Notes: a model not told the origin generated them from the letters alone. A stretch of 64,000 nucleotides of DNA from Bradyrhizobiaceae bacterium (GCA_020853885.1 JADYXZ010000009.1:1-64000), one strand, 5' to 3'; counted from the stretch's first letter, positions 36,436 through 45,826 are shown. Numbers and translations are program-made.

Positions 36436-37608
36436 ATGCTCACCAGTCGCGACCGAACCCTCACGACCCATGTCGGCAGCCTGCCGCGCAACGAGACGAT
36501 CACCGATCTTCTGATCAAGCGGGAAGAAGGTCAGGCGATCGACCCCCAGGTGATGGCCGCGGAGATGGATCGGGCCGTCGCGGAGGTCGTGCAGAAGCAG
36601 ATCGCGTGCGGCATCGACATCGGCAATGACGGCGAGCAGCAACGCGTCGGCTTCCAGACCTACATGGCGCAGCGGATGACCGGCTATGGCGGGGAATCCA
36701 AGCGCAAGATCGGCAGGGACTTCGCGGAATTTCCCGAGCTCACCGCAAGTTTCCTGCGGCGGTTCCCGAAGCGCGGCAAGATTTCCAATGCGCCGCAGGC
36801 GGTCGCTGAAATTCATTACAAGGATACGGCGGACATCAAGTCCGAGATCGAGCGCGTGCAGAAACAGATCGCGGCGCAGGGCAACAAGTTTGCTGAAATC
36901 TTCATGACGGCGCCTTCGCCCGGCATCGTGTCGACCACGCTGCTCAATGCCTTTTACGATTCGCAGGAGTCGTATCTGAAGGCACTCGCGCGTGAGATCC
37001 GCAAGGAATATCAGGCGATCGTCGACGCCGGACTGACGCTGCAGGTCGACGCGCCGGACCTCGCGATGGACCGCGTCATGTATTACCAGGACGAATCCGA
37101 CGCGGGATTCCTGAAGGCGTGCGAGCTGCACACGCAGGCGATCAACTGGGCGATCGAGGGATTGCCGCGTGAAAAGGTCCGCCTCCACGTGTGCTGGGGC
37201 AACTGGGAAGGCCCGCACATCTACGACGTGGCGCTGTCGCAAATCCTGCCGATTCTCTATCAGGCGAAGGTCGGCGCGCTGTCGATCGAGTTCTCCAACC
37301 CGCGGCACCAGCACGAATACGAGGCGCTGAAAAAGAACCCGCTGCCGAAGGACATGATCCTGATCCCCGGCGTGGTGGATTCAACCTCCAATTTCGTGGA
37401 GCACCCCGAAGTGGTCGCCCGCCGCATCCAGGAAGCGGTGTCGGTCGTGGGCGACCGCGAGCGGGTGATTGCCTCCACCGATTGCGGCTTCGGCACCTTC
37501 GCCGGCCGGGAATGGGTGGTTTCGAGCGTGGTCTGGCCGAAACTCAAGTCGCTGCGGGAGGGCGCCGACATCGCCTCCGCGCGGCTTTGGGGCAAGAACG
37601 CGGCATAA
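36436..37608 (+). CDS. MetE C-terminal-domain-like methyltransferase (copy 2, divergent)
   Basis: A 390-residue MetE-C-fold protein, only distantly related to the other two copies. Zinc ligands can be seen as RLHVCWGNWEGP (His, Cys), LSIEFSNPRHQHE (Glu) and STDCGFGTF (Cys). AGGA lies before ATG 36436 (MLTSRDRTLTTHVGSLPRN). This subgroup includes vitamin-B12-independent methyltransferases of unknown acceptor and the epoxyalkane:coenzyme M transferase EpoA, so methionine synthesis should not be assumed. It is divergent from tctCBA, which may indicate a shared substrate pathway. Confidence 0.82.
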   Translation: MLTSRDRTLTTHVGSLPRNETITDLLIKREEGQAIDPQVMAAEMDRAVAEVVQKQIACGIDIGNDGEQQRVGFQTYMAQRMTGYGGESKRKIGRDFAEFPELTASFLRRFPKRGKISNAPQAVAEIHYKDTADIKSEIERVQKQIAAQGNKFAEIFMTAPSPGIVSTTLLNAFYDSQESYLKALAREIRKEYQAIVDAGLTLQVDAPDLAMDRVMYYQDESDAGFLKACELHTQAINWAIEGLPREKVRLHVCWGNWEGPHIYDVALSQILPILYQAKVGALSIEFSNPRHQHEYEALKKNPLPKDMILIPGVVDSTSNFVEHPEVVARRIQEAVSVVGDRERVIASTDCGFGTFAGREWVVSSVVWPKLKSLREGADIASARLWGKNAA

Positions 37609-37615
37609 AGCTTCC

Positions 37616-37726
37616 GACCTCACCCTTCGAGACGGGCGCACGCAAGTCGGCTATTGCCGACTTGCGCGGTTATAATGCCGATCTCGGGTAAACCCGAGAT
37701 CGGTGCGCCCTCATCAGGGTGAGGTC
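37616..37726. repeat. Composite repeat: family B palindrome with nested two-hairpin module
   Basis: Outer GACCTCACCCTTCGAGACG and CATCAGGGTGAGGTC; the inner module has hairpins with arms CGCAAGTCGGC/GCCGACTTGCG and CCGATCTCGGGT/ACCCGAGATCGG, matching those at 25749-25811 in order and spacing. The spacer between the hairpins differs slightly. Confidence 0.85.
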
Positions 37727-37734
37727 TATTTCAA

Positions 37735-37785
37735 GGCCTCATCCTGAGGAGCCGAGCGAAGCGAGGCGTCTCGAAGGATGAGACC
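37735..37785. repeat. Palindromic repeat, family B
   Basis: GGCCTCATCCTGAGGAGCC pairs with GGCGTCTCGAAGGATGAGACC; eight bases after the composite copy, upstream of the M24 gene. Confidence 0.8.
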
Positions 37786-37865
37786 GGTGACCCCGTCGCC
37801 GCCTCGGTCAAAATGGCTTATGCTGGCGGCTGAAATCTCAAAAACCGAATTCTAAGGAGCGTGCC

Positions 37866-39164
37866 ATGGACCAAACTGTGGGCAAACATCGCCCGGAGCC
37901 CGACGATCTCGACCCGCAATACCGCTGGGACCGCCACCTGCCCGCCTGGGGCACCATGGGCGTCGACTTCGAAAGCCGGATCGAGTTCGACCGGTTGCGC
38001 CGTTACCGCATCGCCCGCGCCAAACAGGCGCTGGAACGCTCCGAATGCGGCGCGTTGCTGCTCTTCGACGTCAACAACATCCGCTACACGACGGCAACCA
38101 AGATCGGCGAATGGGAACGCGACAAGCTTGCGCGCTTCGCACTGCTCGCCAAGGGCAAGGAGCCGGTGCTCTGGGACTTCGGCTCGGCCGCCGTCCATCA
38201 CAAGCTTTATTCGCCGTGGCTGGAGCCTGAGAACTGCAAGGCCGGCTTGATCGGCCTGCGCGGCACGGTGCCGCCGAGCTTCGGCCTCATGAAGCATCAC
38301 GCCGAAGAGATCGCGTCGCTGCTGCGCGAGGCCGGCGTCGACAAGCTGCCGGTCGGCGTCGACATCGTCGAGCCGCCGATGATGTTCGAACTGCAGAAAG
38401 CCGGGCTCAAGATCGTCGACGGCCAGCAGATCATGCTGGAGGCGCGCGAGATCAAGAACATCGACGAGGTGGCGCTGCTCACGCGCGCGGCCACGATGGT
38501 CGACGGCGTCTATCACCAGATCTACGAGGAGCTGAAGCCGGGTGTGCGCGAGTCGCAGATCGTCGCCAACGCGAACCGCTTCCTCTACGAGAACGGCTCG
38601 GACGACGTGGAGGCGATCAACGCCATCTCGGGCGAACGCTGCAACCCGCACCCGCACAACTTCACCGACCGCATGATCCGGCCGGGCGACCAGGCGTTCT
38701 TCGACGTGCTGCAAAGCTACAACGGCTACCGCACCTGCTACTACCGCACCTTCAATGTCGGCCGCGCCACCGACGCGCAGCGCGACGCGTACAAGCTCTG
38801 CCGCGAATGGCTCGACAAGGCCATTGAACTCATCAAGCCCGGCGTCTCCACCGACAAGGTCGCAAGCGTCTGGCCGAAAGCGGAAGAGTTCGGCTTCCCC
38901 AACGAGCTTGCGGCGTTCGGCCTGCAGTTCGGCCACGGCCTCGGGCTTGCGCTGCATGAGCGGCCGATCATTTCCCGCGTCGTCTCCCTCGATCATCCGA
39001 TGGAGATCAAGGAGGGCATGGTGTTCGCACTGGAAACCTATTGCCCGGCGACGGACGGCTATTCGGCCGCGCGCATCGAAGAGGAGATCGTCGTCACCAA
39101 CAAGGGCGGCGTCGTGATCTCCCTGTTCCCGGCGGAAGAGCTGCCGATCAGCGCAAAGTACTGA
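37866..39164 (+). CDS. M24-fold (creatinase/Xaa-Pro peptidase-like) protein with altered metal site
   Basis: A 432-residue protein with a creatinase N-domain and an M24 pita-bread C-domain. Expected metal ligands: Asp280 (AFFDVL), His357 (FGHGLGLALHE), Glu390 (FALE) and a Glu within 405-407 (RIEEEIVV) are present, but the second Asp of the D-x10-D pair is Cys291 (NGYRTCYYRTF). That argues against a standard dinuclear metallopeptidase. The M24 fold also hosts creatinase, ectoine hydrolase DoeA and the DMSP lyase DddP, so a lyase or hydrolase on a small molecule is possible. Family B repeats separate it from the MetE-like gene. Confidence 0.8.
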   Translation: MDQTVGKHRPEPDDLDPQYRWDRHLPAWGTMGVDFESRIEFDRLRRYRIARAKQALERSECGALLLFDVNNIRYTTATKIGEWERDKLARFALLAKGKEPVLWDFGSAAVHHKLYSPWLEPENCKAGLIGLRGTVPPSFGLMKHHAEEIASLLREAGVDKLPVGVDIVEPPMMFELQKAGLKIVDGQQIMLEAREIKNIDEVALLTRAATMVDGVYHQIYEELKPGVRESQIVANANRFLYENGSDDVEAINAISGERCNPHPHNFTDRMIRPGDQAFFDVLQSYNGYRTCYYRTFNVGRATDAQRDAYKLCREWLDKAIELIKPGVSTDKVASVWPKAEEFGFPNELAAFGLQFGHGLGLALHERPIISRVVSLDHPMEIKEGMVFALETYCPATDGYSAARIEEEIVVTNKGGVVISLFPAEELPISAKY

Positions 39165-39295
39165 AGCCCCGACCGGCCGACGGATCGCGTCCGCCCCTTG
39201 CCGGAAGGCACAGGAGGCGGGCGCAAGCGTTCGCGGGGGCGCCGGGTTTGATCCAGGTCATTGTCGAACCCATCTTAAATTGTAACAGGTGCCCG

Positions 39296-41164
39296 ATGAC
39301 TAACGCGACGAATATCCGCTCCCTGGCCGTCGCGCGGCGGCGACCGGATCAAAGCCCGCAACCGACAGGGTTCAGCCGGGAGCCGGAACGTTCACCGGCG
39401 GCCGGCGCGCGCCCGCATGAGCGGGACTCCTACGCCGTGACGGCGCTCGCCGACATCATCGACCGCTCGCTCAACGCGACGGTCGCGCGGTTCAGCGCCG
39501 GCCTCTCGCCCGCGGCGCTCGCGGAAGCCTATCTCGACTGGGCCACGCATCTTGCTTTTGCTCCCGGGAAACGGCTGCAGCTCGTCGACAAGGCCGCGCG
39601 CAAGAGCGCGCGGTTCGTCAATTACGCGCGGCGCTGCGCGCTGCACGGCGGCGATGCCGAATGCTGCATCGAACCGCTGCCGCAAGACCGCCGCTTCGCA
39701 GCCGAAGCGTGGCACAAGTGGCCGTTCAACCTCATCCACCAGGCTTTTCTGCTCAATCAGCAATGGTGGCACAACGCCACCACCGGCGTGCGCGGCGTCA
39801 CCAAGCAGCACGAAGCGATTGTCGAGTTCGCCTCCCGGCAGATCCTCGACATGTTCTCGCCGTCGAACTTCCTGCTTACGAACCCCGAGTTGATCGGGCA
39901 GACCGCGCGCAAGGGCGGCGCCAATCTCGTGAGCGGCTTCCAGAATCTCATGGAGGATTGGGAGCGCGCGATCAGCGGCCGCAAGCCGGTGGGGACTGAG
40001 CAATTCCAGGTCGGCCGCGACGTCGCCGTGACGCCCGGCAAGGTCGTGTACCAGAACCGGTTGATCGAGCTGATCCAGTACGCGCCCGCCACCGGCAAGG
40101 TCCGGCCGGAGCCGGTCCTCATCGTGCCGGCGTGGATCATGAAGTATTACATCCTCGATCTTTCGCCGCGGAACTCGCTCGTGCGCTACCTGACCGAGCA
40201 GGGTTTCACCGTCTTCATGATCTCCTGGAAGAATCCGACGCCCGACGACCGCGATCTCGGCATGGAGGATTATCGCCGGCTCGGCGTCATGGACGCGCTC
40301 GACGCCGTGAACGCGATCATCCCCGACCGCAAGGTGCACGCGGTCGGATATTGCCTCGGCGGCACCCTGCTCTCCATTGCGGCGGCGGCGATGGCGCGCG
40401 ACAGCGACGAGCGGCTGCAATCGATCACGCTGCTCGCGGCGCAGACGGACTTCACCGAGGCCGGCGAGTTGATGCTGTTCATCAACGAGAGCCAGCTCGC
40501 CTTCCTCGAAGACATGATGTGGGAACAGGGCTTCCTCGACACGAAGCAGATGGCCGGCGCGTTCCAGATGCTGCGCTCGAACGACCTCGTCTGGTCCTAT
40601 ATGGTGCGCAACTACCTGATGGGCGAACGGCAGCCGATGATCGACCTGATGGCGTGGAACGCTGACGCCACGCGCATGCCCTACCGCATGCACTCGGAAT
40701 ACCTGCGCCGGCTGTTCCTGAACAACGAACTCGCCGAGGGCCGCTATCTCGTGGACGGCAGGCCGGTCGCGCTCACCGACATCCGCGCGCCGATCTTCGC
40801 CGTCGGCACCGAGCGCGACCACGTGGCGCCGTGGCGGTCGACCTACAAAATCCATCTGCTCGCCGACACGGACGAGGTGACCTACCTGCTTACGAGCGGC
40901 GGACACAATGCCGGCATCGTATCGGAACCGGGCCGCGACGGGCGAAGCTACCGGGTCATGACCAAGCGGGCGGCCGAGCGCTATGTCGACCCAGACACCT
41001 GGCTCGGACAGGCGCGGCAGCAAGCGGGCTCATGGTGGCCGGAATGGATCGCGTGGCTCAACGCGCGTTCGGGCGCGCCGGCCGATCCGCCGGCGATCGG
41101 CGCGGGCGAGCATGGCTATGCGGCGGTGCGTGATGCGCCCGGGGAATACGTCCTGCAGCAATAG
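39296..41164 (+). CDS. phaC: Polyhydroxyalkanoate synthase PhaC
   Basis: A 622-residue alpha/beta-hydrolase-fold polymerase that makes PHA from 3-hydroxyacyl-CoA. The N-terminal PhaC domain (WPFNLIHQAFLLNQQWW) is followed by the catalytic core with the lipase-like box VGYCLGGTLLS (Cys353), Asp508 in GTERDHVAPW and His537 in TSGGHNAG. Length and motifs fit class I. phaA, phaB and phaR are not nearby. ATG at 39296 has CAGG upstream; longer in-frame readings overlap the M24 gene. Confidence 0.92.
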   Translation: MTNATNIRSLAVARRRPDQSPQPTGFSREPERSPAAGARPHERDSYAVTALADIIDRSLNATVARFSAGLSPAALAEAYLDWATHLAFAPGKRLQLVDKAARKSARFVNYARRCALHGGDAECCIEPLPQDRRFAAEAWHKWPFNLIHQAFLLNQQWWHNATTGVRGVTKQHEAIVEFASRQILDMFSPSNFLLTNPELIGQTARKGGANLVSGFQNLMEDWERAISGRKPVGTEQFQVGRDVAVTPGKVVYQNRLIELIQYAPATGKVRPEPVLIVPAWIMKYYILDLSPRNSLVRYLTEQGFTVFMISWKNPTPDDRDLGMEDYRRLGVMDALDAVNAIIPDRKVHAVGYCLGGTLLSIAAAAMARDSDERLQSITLLAAQTDFTEAGELMLFINESQLAFLEDMMWEQGFLDTKQMAGAFQMLRSNDLVWSYMVRNYLMGERQPMIDLMAWNADATRMPYRMHSEYLRRLFLNNELAEGRYLVDGRPVALTDIRAPIFAVGTERDHVAPWRSTYKIHLLADTDEVTYLLTSGGHNAGIVSEPGRDGRSYRVMTKRAAERYVDPDTWLGQARQQAGSWWPEWIAWLNARSGAPADPPAIGAGEHGYAAVRDAPGEYVLQQ

Positions 41165-41293
41165 CGCCGTCGCCTCCCGACAACATCACCCCGAGACGCA
41201 CGGGCTTACTGGCGAGCCGGACGGCTTGATTCTCCGGCAGATGCGCTTACGACATTCGCGGCGGGAATGGCCCGCGAATGCCGGATGATAAGC

Positions 41294-42184
41294 ATGCAAA
41301 TCGGATTCATCGGACTTGGCGTGATGGGCAGCCGCATGGCGAAGAACCTCGCCAAGGCGGGGCACGACCTTACCGTTTATGACGCCGATCCCGACACGAC
41401 CAATAAGGTTGCGGCGGACATCGGCGGCCGGGCGGCCGCCAGTCCGCGCGAGGCGGCGGCCGCTTCCGAAATCGTCATCACCATGCTGCCGAACGGACAG
41501 ATCGTGCGCGATGTGGTGTTCGGCGAGAGCGGGCTCGCCGCCGGCTTCCAGGCCGGCGCCATGCTGCTCGACACCTCGTCGGCGGAACCGTGGATCACGC
41601 GCGAAACGGCCGAGCGACTCGCGCAGCAGAATGTCGACATGGTCGATGCGCCGGTGTCGGGCGCAGAGGAAGGCGCGCGCACGGCAACGCTCGTGTTCAT
41701 GTGCGGCGGCAGCGAGGAAGGCCTCGCGCGGGCGCGGCCGCTCCTCGAGCTTATGGGCAAGCATGTCTTTCACGTGGGGCCCATCAGCGCCGGGCACACG
41801 ATGAAAGCGATCAACAATGTCACCACGGCGTTGAGCTTTCTCTGCACCGCCGAGGCGCTGCTCGTCGGCAAGTCCTACGGGCTGAACGCGAAGGCCATGC
41901 TCGACGTGATGAACGTGTCGACCGGCTACAGCTTCGCCACGCAGAACCGGTTCCTGTTCGACGTGATCACGCGCAGGTTTCAGGACCAGTTCAAGCTCGA
42001 CCTGATGCTGAAGGACATGGGCATCGCGCGGCAGCTCGCCGAAGCGCACGGACTACCAGCGCCGATGATGGCGCTCGGCACCGAGCGCTGGCAGCAGGCG
42101 GTGGAAACGCTCGGCCGCGGCGCGGTCACTACCGAGGTCGTGCGCTTCGTCGAGCGGGAAATGGGCGTCGAGCTGAAGGACTAG
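41294..42184 (+). CDS. 3-Hydroxyisobutyrate / tartronate-semialdehyde reductase-type dehydrogenase
   Basis: A 296-residue beta-hydroxyacid dehydrogenase: Rossmann GFIGLGVMGSRMAKNLAKAGH, the substrate loop DAPVSGAEEGARTATLVFMCGG, catalytic Lys in GHTMKAINN, and helix DLMLKDMGIARQLAEAHG. It could be 3-hydroxyisobutyrate dehydrogenase or tartronate-semialdehyde reductase (GarR/GlxR). The second would connect with glyoxylate arising near oxalate metabolism, but no hyi or gcl is beside it. Upstream ATGs at 41267 and 41285 are possible; MQIGFIGLG is the family start. Confidence 0.88.
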   Translation: MQIGFIGLGVMGSRMAKNLAKAGHDLTVYDADPDTTNKVAADIGGRAAASPREAAAASEIVITMLPNGQIVRDVVFGESGLAAGFQAGAMLLDTSSAEPWITRETAERLAQQNVDMVDAPVSGAEEGARTATLVFMCGGSEEGLARARPLLELMGKHVFHVGPISAGHTMKAINNVTTALSFLCTAEALLVGKSYGLNAKAMLDVMNVSTGYSFATQNRFLFDVITRRFQDQFKLDLMLKDMGIARQLAEAHGLPAPMMALGTERWQQAVETLGRGAVTTEVVRFVEREMGVELKD

Positions 42185-42196
42185 CGCTCGTTCGAC

Positions 42197-42282
42197 CCGC
42201 TCGTCCCCGCGAAAGCAGGGACCCAGGGCCGCAACCGTGTGTGCGGGCGACTCTGGATTTCCGCTTTCGCGGGAATGAGCGG
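42197..42282. repeat. Palindromic repeat, family A (reversed)
   Basis: Orientation opposite to the 13617 copy: CCGCTCGTCCCCGCGAAAGC comes first and CCGCTTTCGCGGGAATGAGC last. It lies between two convergent genes and may help terminate both. Confidence 0.8.
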
Positions 42283-42342
42283 AGTATGTGGCGCTAGGTG
42301 CGCGCGATCCAAACGCCTTCCCGAAGGGAAACGCGGGAAAGA

Positions 42343-43386
42343 TCAGAGCGTCGGCTTGAGCCGCAGGTAGCTGTTGCGGTCGATCGACTTCACGTCGGTG
42401 CGCTTCATGCCGGAATCCGTCAGGATATCGAGCGGCACGTTGACCCCCGCTTCGCCGAGCTTCCAGATCTTCCGATAGAGATCGGAGAGGCCCATCGCCT
42501 GCTCGCCGCCGACACCGAGGATGATGTCGCCCTTCTTCAGTCCTGCCTTCTCCGCCGGCGCGCCCGGCGTCGCGCGCGACACGAAGAGGCGCCCGCGTAC
42601 TTCCTCGGTGGAAAGGCCGATCCAGGGTTTCGCCTTCCCCTGCACCGTCGGGCTGGTGATGAGGTCGGCGAGCACGGGCGTGAGCAGGTCGATCGGCACA
42701 TACATGTTGCCCGGCGCGTTGACGCCCTTGCCGGTGATGTCGCCGGTGATCAGCGAGCCGACGCCGACAAGCTTGCCCTGCTTGTCGATGAGCGCGGCGC
42801 CGCTCCAATCATTATGCGGCGGCGTCGTGAAGATCGCGCCCTGGATGAGATATTCCCAGTTGCCCGCGAACTCCCGCCGCACAGCGACGAGTGCGGGCGC
42901 CACGCCGTCGATGCCGCCAAAGCTTGCGGCCAGCACCGGTTCCTTCTCCTTCAGATCGGACGACTTGCCGATGGCAAAGGGGCGGACATTGAGCGGCTGC
43001 GTCGCCTTGAGAAGGCCGAAGCCCGAGTCGTAATCGTAGCCGAGCACTTCGGCGGGAACGGTCTTGCCTTCAACGGTCGTCAGTTCGGCGGAAATCGCCT
43101 CCACCATCAGATAACCGATCGTCACCACGAGGCCGCTGTTGTCGATAACGATGCCGGAGCCCGTGCGCTCGCGGCCGAGATTGTCGACGGTGCGGCCCTC
43201 CGGGTTGATCAAGGTCTTGATGCGGACGATGCCGGAGAGAAGCTGATCGAGCCGCGGCAATTCGGGCTTTGGCGGCGTGCTTTGCGCCTGTGCCGGCAGC
43301 GCGAGCATGGCCGCTGCGGCAATGCCAAGGATCAGCGCGTGCCAACGGCTGCGGCGCCGAACCTTCGGGCTCAGGGTCTTGCGCAT
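42343..43386 (-). CDS. HtrA/DegP-like protein with degenerate catalytic triad
   Basis: A 347-residue exported protein: Sec signal (LILGIAAAAMLALPAQAQ), trypsin-like domain (about 50-240), one PDZ domain (about 255-330: GLKKGDIILGVGGEQAM). In the protease domain the Ser is kept (Ser195 in NDWSGAALI). The His of the TNxHVV motif is replaced (VTIGYLMVEA, Tyr92/Leu93), and the Asp of D-x3-D is Gly122 (DYDSGFGLL). It should therefore be proteolytically inactive and may act as a periplasmic chaperone or sensor. No two-component or sigma-E genes adjoin. Confidence 0.82.
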   Translation of the reverse strand: MRKTLSPKVRRRSRWHALILGIAAAAMLALPAQAQSTPPKPELPRLDQLLSGIVRIKTLINPEGRTVDNLGRERTGSGIVIDNSGLVVTIGYLMVEAISAELTTVEGKTVPAEVLGYDYDSGFGLLKATQPLNVRPFAIGKSSDLKEKEPVLAASFGGIDGVAPALVAVRREFAGNWEYLIQGAIFTTPPHNDWSGAALIDKQGKLVGVGSLITGDITGKGVNAPGNMYVPIDLLTPVLADLITSPTVQGKAKPWIGLSTEEVRGRLFVSRATPGAPAEKAGLKKGDIILGVGGEQAMGLSDLYRKIWKLGEAGVNVPLDILTDSGMKRTDVKSIDRNSYLRLKPTL

Positions 43387-43507
43387 GTCATTGCCTCCGA
43401 ATCATCTGCCGAGGCGATCAATTGCAAAATATATGCCTGCCCGCGGAAAAAGGCTGCAGGGAGGCGCGCAGTCGCGACTTTGTGTTTCCGCGGGAAAGCC
43501 AGTGCCT

Positions 43508-43915
43508 TCAGCCGCCGATCTCCGCCGCATATTGGGCATCCGTGACGGGCTCCGCCCAATCGACGTACTTGCCGTCCTTGGCCTCCTGCATGGCGACGTG
43601 GACCATGCCCGTCGCCGGCGCGGCGCCGTGCCAGTGCTTCTCGCCGGCATCGAACCAGACGACGTCGCCGGCGCGGACTTCGCGGATCGGGCCGCCCTCG
43701 GTCTGCACGCGGCCGACGCCGGACACGATGTAGAGCGTCTGGCCGTAGGGATGCGTGTGCCAGTGCGTGCGCGCGCCGGGCGCGAAGCTGACGCAAGAAG
43801 AAAAGAGCCGCGCGGGCGGCGGCGACTCGATGATCGGGTCCTGCCAGACGATGCCGGTGAAGTATTCGGCCGGCGCCCGACGGGTCGGCCGCGTGCCGCC
43901 CTCTTTGATTTCCAT
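43508..43915 (-). CDS. Single-domain cupin protein
   Basis: A 135-residue cupin: motif 1 HWHTHPYGQTLYIVSGVG and motif 2 GDVVWFDAGEKHWHGAAP supply His/His/Gln(Glu)/His metal ligands. The sequence resembles the small manganese cupins that include hydroxynitrile lyases such as GtHNL and carboxymuconolactone-type fusion partners. GGAGC lies upstream of ATG 43915 (MEIKEGG). It is convergent with nothing and sits downstream of the phosphoglycerol transferase on the same strand; function unknown. Confidence 0.82.
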   Translation of the reverse strand: MEIKEGGTRPTRRAPAEYFTGIVWQDPIIESPPPARLFSSCVSFAPGARTHWHTHPYGQTLYIVSGVGRVQTEGGPIREVRAGDVVWFDAGEKHWHGAAPATGMVHVAMQEAKDGKYVDWAEPVTDAQYAAEIGG

Positions 43916-43972
43916 GGACCGCTCCTGTTGCCTGCGCCGGATTGTAAGCCGGCGCACAGGAGCGGAGCAAAA

Positions 43973-45709
43973 TCAGAGATTCTTGATCACACCCGCGTCG
44001 ATCAGCAGGCGGTTGAAGCGGCGCACCTCGGCGCCGTCCGCGCACTGGTAGAACAGCCCGTTGCAGCGGCGGAATATCCGCTTCTGCTCGGCAAACGTCG
44101 CGTCGAGCGGAATGCCGGCCGCCTCCAGCACGACGAGCGGCAGATACGGCGCATCGAGCCTGTCGATCGCCGAGGAGAGGCTCGCGGGGCGGAAGTTCAG
44201 CGCGTCGATGGCGTAATAGGTGGTGAAATAGCGCGGGTCGAGATCGGCAATGCGCTTCGCCAGCGCGGCCGGCTCGAGCGAGGGCTCGATCATGTACTTG
44301 GCGAAGATCGGCTGATGGTCGCCGAAGCGAACGATGAGGAACGGCTCGCCCTTGAATTCTTTCGCGAGGTGCGCACGGAATTCCTGGTAGTCCTGCTCGC
44401 TCAGGGACTGGCGGCGAAGATATTCGTCGAGTTCACCGGCATTGCCGAGGTCGCGCCATTCCGGCGCGAGCTCCGGACGATAGCGATAGCTCCACGGGAA
44501 ATGGTTCGCCATCGTATAGACGAAGACGAACATCGGCCCGTTGCTGCGCTCGCTCGCGATCAGGCGGCGGGCGGCGTCGAAATAGAAACTATCCGTCTCG
44601 TTATCGACGGACTTGAGAAAATCGGCGTCGAGAAACTTCTGGATGCCGGCGGTCTGCTGGAACGCGCGCGCGCCGAGGAAATTGCCGCGCCACGGATAGA
44701 GGCTGAAGGTGTTGTAGCCGCAGCGGGCGAGCGCCTGCGGCAGGCCGCGCTCGACGCGGCCGGCGGCGAAGCGCGTGAGCGAGTCGGCGAAGCGGCCGTA
44801 GGAGCGCGAGGAAAGCCCGGTCAGGACGTTATATTCGGTGAACCAGGTGGGACCGCCCGCGCCTTCGGCGAGGAATGTGCGTTGCCTGCCGTCGAGCGAA
44901 CGGAAGTGGCAGCCGTAGCCCGGCGGCACCTTCGCGCCGGGAACAAGCCGCACGTCGAAGCTCGACTCGTCGAGGATCATCACGATGTGCGGGGCGCGCT
45001 TCGGCGGCTTGCAGGTCTCGTCGGCGGTGAGCTTCAGGCGCTCGGTGACGACCGCGTCGGACTCGAGCACGCCGCGCGTCATGTAGTCGGAGATCGCGAC
45101 CGACGCCGAGCGGACGAACTTGGAAACGTAGTTCTCCGGCATCCACTTGTCGTCGATGTCGTAGGGCATCGCGAGGGAGAGACCCAGGAGCGCCGCGAGG
45201 CAGGCGGCGCCGCCGACGGCGGACGTGCGCGGACGAACGCGATGGTGGTCGATCCACCAGAAGGCAACAAAAGCAGCGATCCCGAGCACGAGGCCGAGCG
45301 CCACCGACAGCCGGAGGCCGGGGAAGATCATCAACAGGAAGCCGATCGTGTCCTCGTCGAGGATCATGAGATCCACGAAGTCGGCGGTCATGAACAACGC
45401 ATCGTGCTTGAAGCGCGAAAGGAGGACGATGAGAGCGATCATCAGGAAGGAGAGCGCCGCCGAGAGGACGGGACGGCGGAGCAGCATCAGCCAGAAGCAG
45501 TTGAAGAGCGCCCAGGTGAGGAGGAAGGCGGCCTGGCCCCAGACGCCGACTTCCGACCACAGCATGACGGAGCCGGCGGCGGCGTGGAAGGCGAGCGTCA
45601 GGGAAATCGCAATGCGCCGGCGGGCGACGCCGGAGAGGGCGTAGCGGCTGATTTTCGGCAGCGAAGCGGCGGGCTGCATGGCGGACATACGCGCCCGGAG
45701 AACAACCAT
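43973..45709 (-). CDS. LtaS/OpgB-like membrane phosphoglycerol transferase (sulfatase fold)
   Basis: A 578-residue protein with four or five N-terminal TM helices (about 28-185) and a periplasmic alkaline-phosphatase-fold domain. Motifs: IVMILDESSFD (metal site), the catalytic-Thr segment GGPTWFTEYNVLTGLSSRSYG, YPWRGNFLGAR and VRFGDHQPIFAKYM. LtaS and OpgB use the phosphatidylglycerol head group to decorate a glycan or lipid and leave diacylglycerol. dgkA is directly upstream on the same strand, which recycles diacylglycerol, strongly supporting this activity class. The acceptor may be an osmoregulated periplasmic glucan. Confidence 0.86.
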   Translation of the reverse strand: MVVLRARMSAMQPAASLPKISRYALSGVARRRIAISLTLAFHAAAGSVMLWSEVGVWGQAAFLLTWALFNCFWLMLLRRPVLSAALSFLMIALIVLLSRFKHDALFMTADFVDLMILDEDTIGFLLMIFPGLRLSVALGLVLGIAAFVAFWWIDHHRVRPRTSAVGGAACLAALLGLSLAMPYDIDDKWMPENYVSKFVRSASVAISDYMTRGVLESDAVVTERLKLTADETCKPPKRAPHIVMILDESSFDVRLVPGAKVPPGYGCHFRSLDGRQRTFLAEGAGGPTWFTEYNVLTGLSSRSYGRFADSLTRFAAGRVERGLPQALARCGYNTFSLYPWRGNFLGARAFQQTAGIQKFLDADFLKSVDNETDSFYFDAARRLIASERSNGPMFVFVYTMANHFPWSYRYRPELAPEWRDLGNAGELDEYLRRQSLSEQDYQEFRAHLAKEFKGEPFLIVRFGDHQPIFAKYMIEPSLEPAALAKRIADLDPRYFTTYYAIDALNFRPASLSSAIDRLDAPYLPLVVLEAAGIPLDATFAEQKRIFRRCNGLFYQCADGAEVRRFNRLLIDAGVIKNL

Positions 45710-45826
45710 CCCGCCGGCAAGCGGGCCCCGGCGGTGTCATCATCCTGTTACAAGTCCGTCACAAATGGCAAGGGCGCGGCGGCGGGCGGCGCGAAAAAAT
45801 ATTTCCGGCAGGAATATTTGCCCGCC

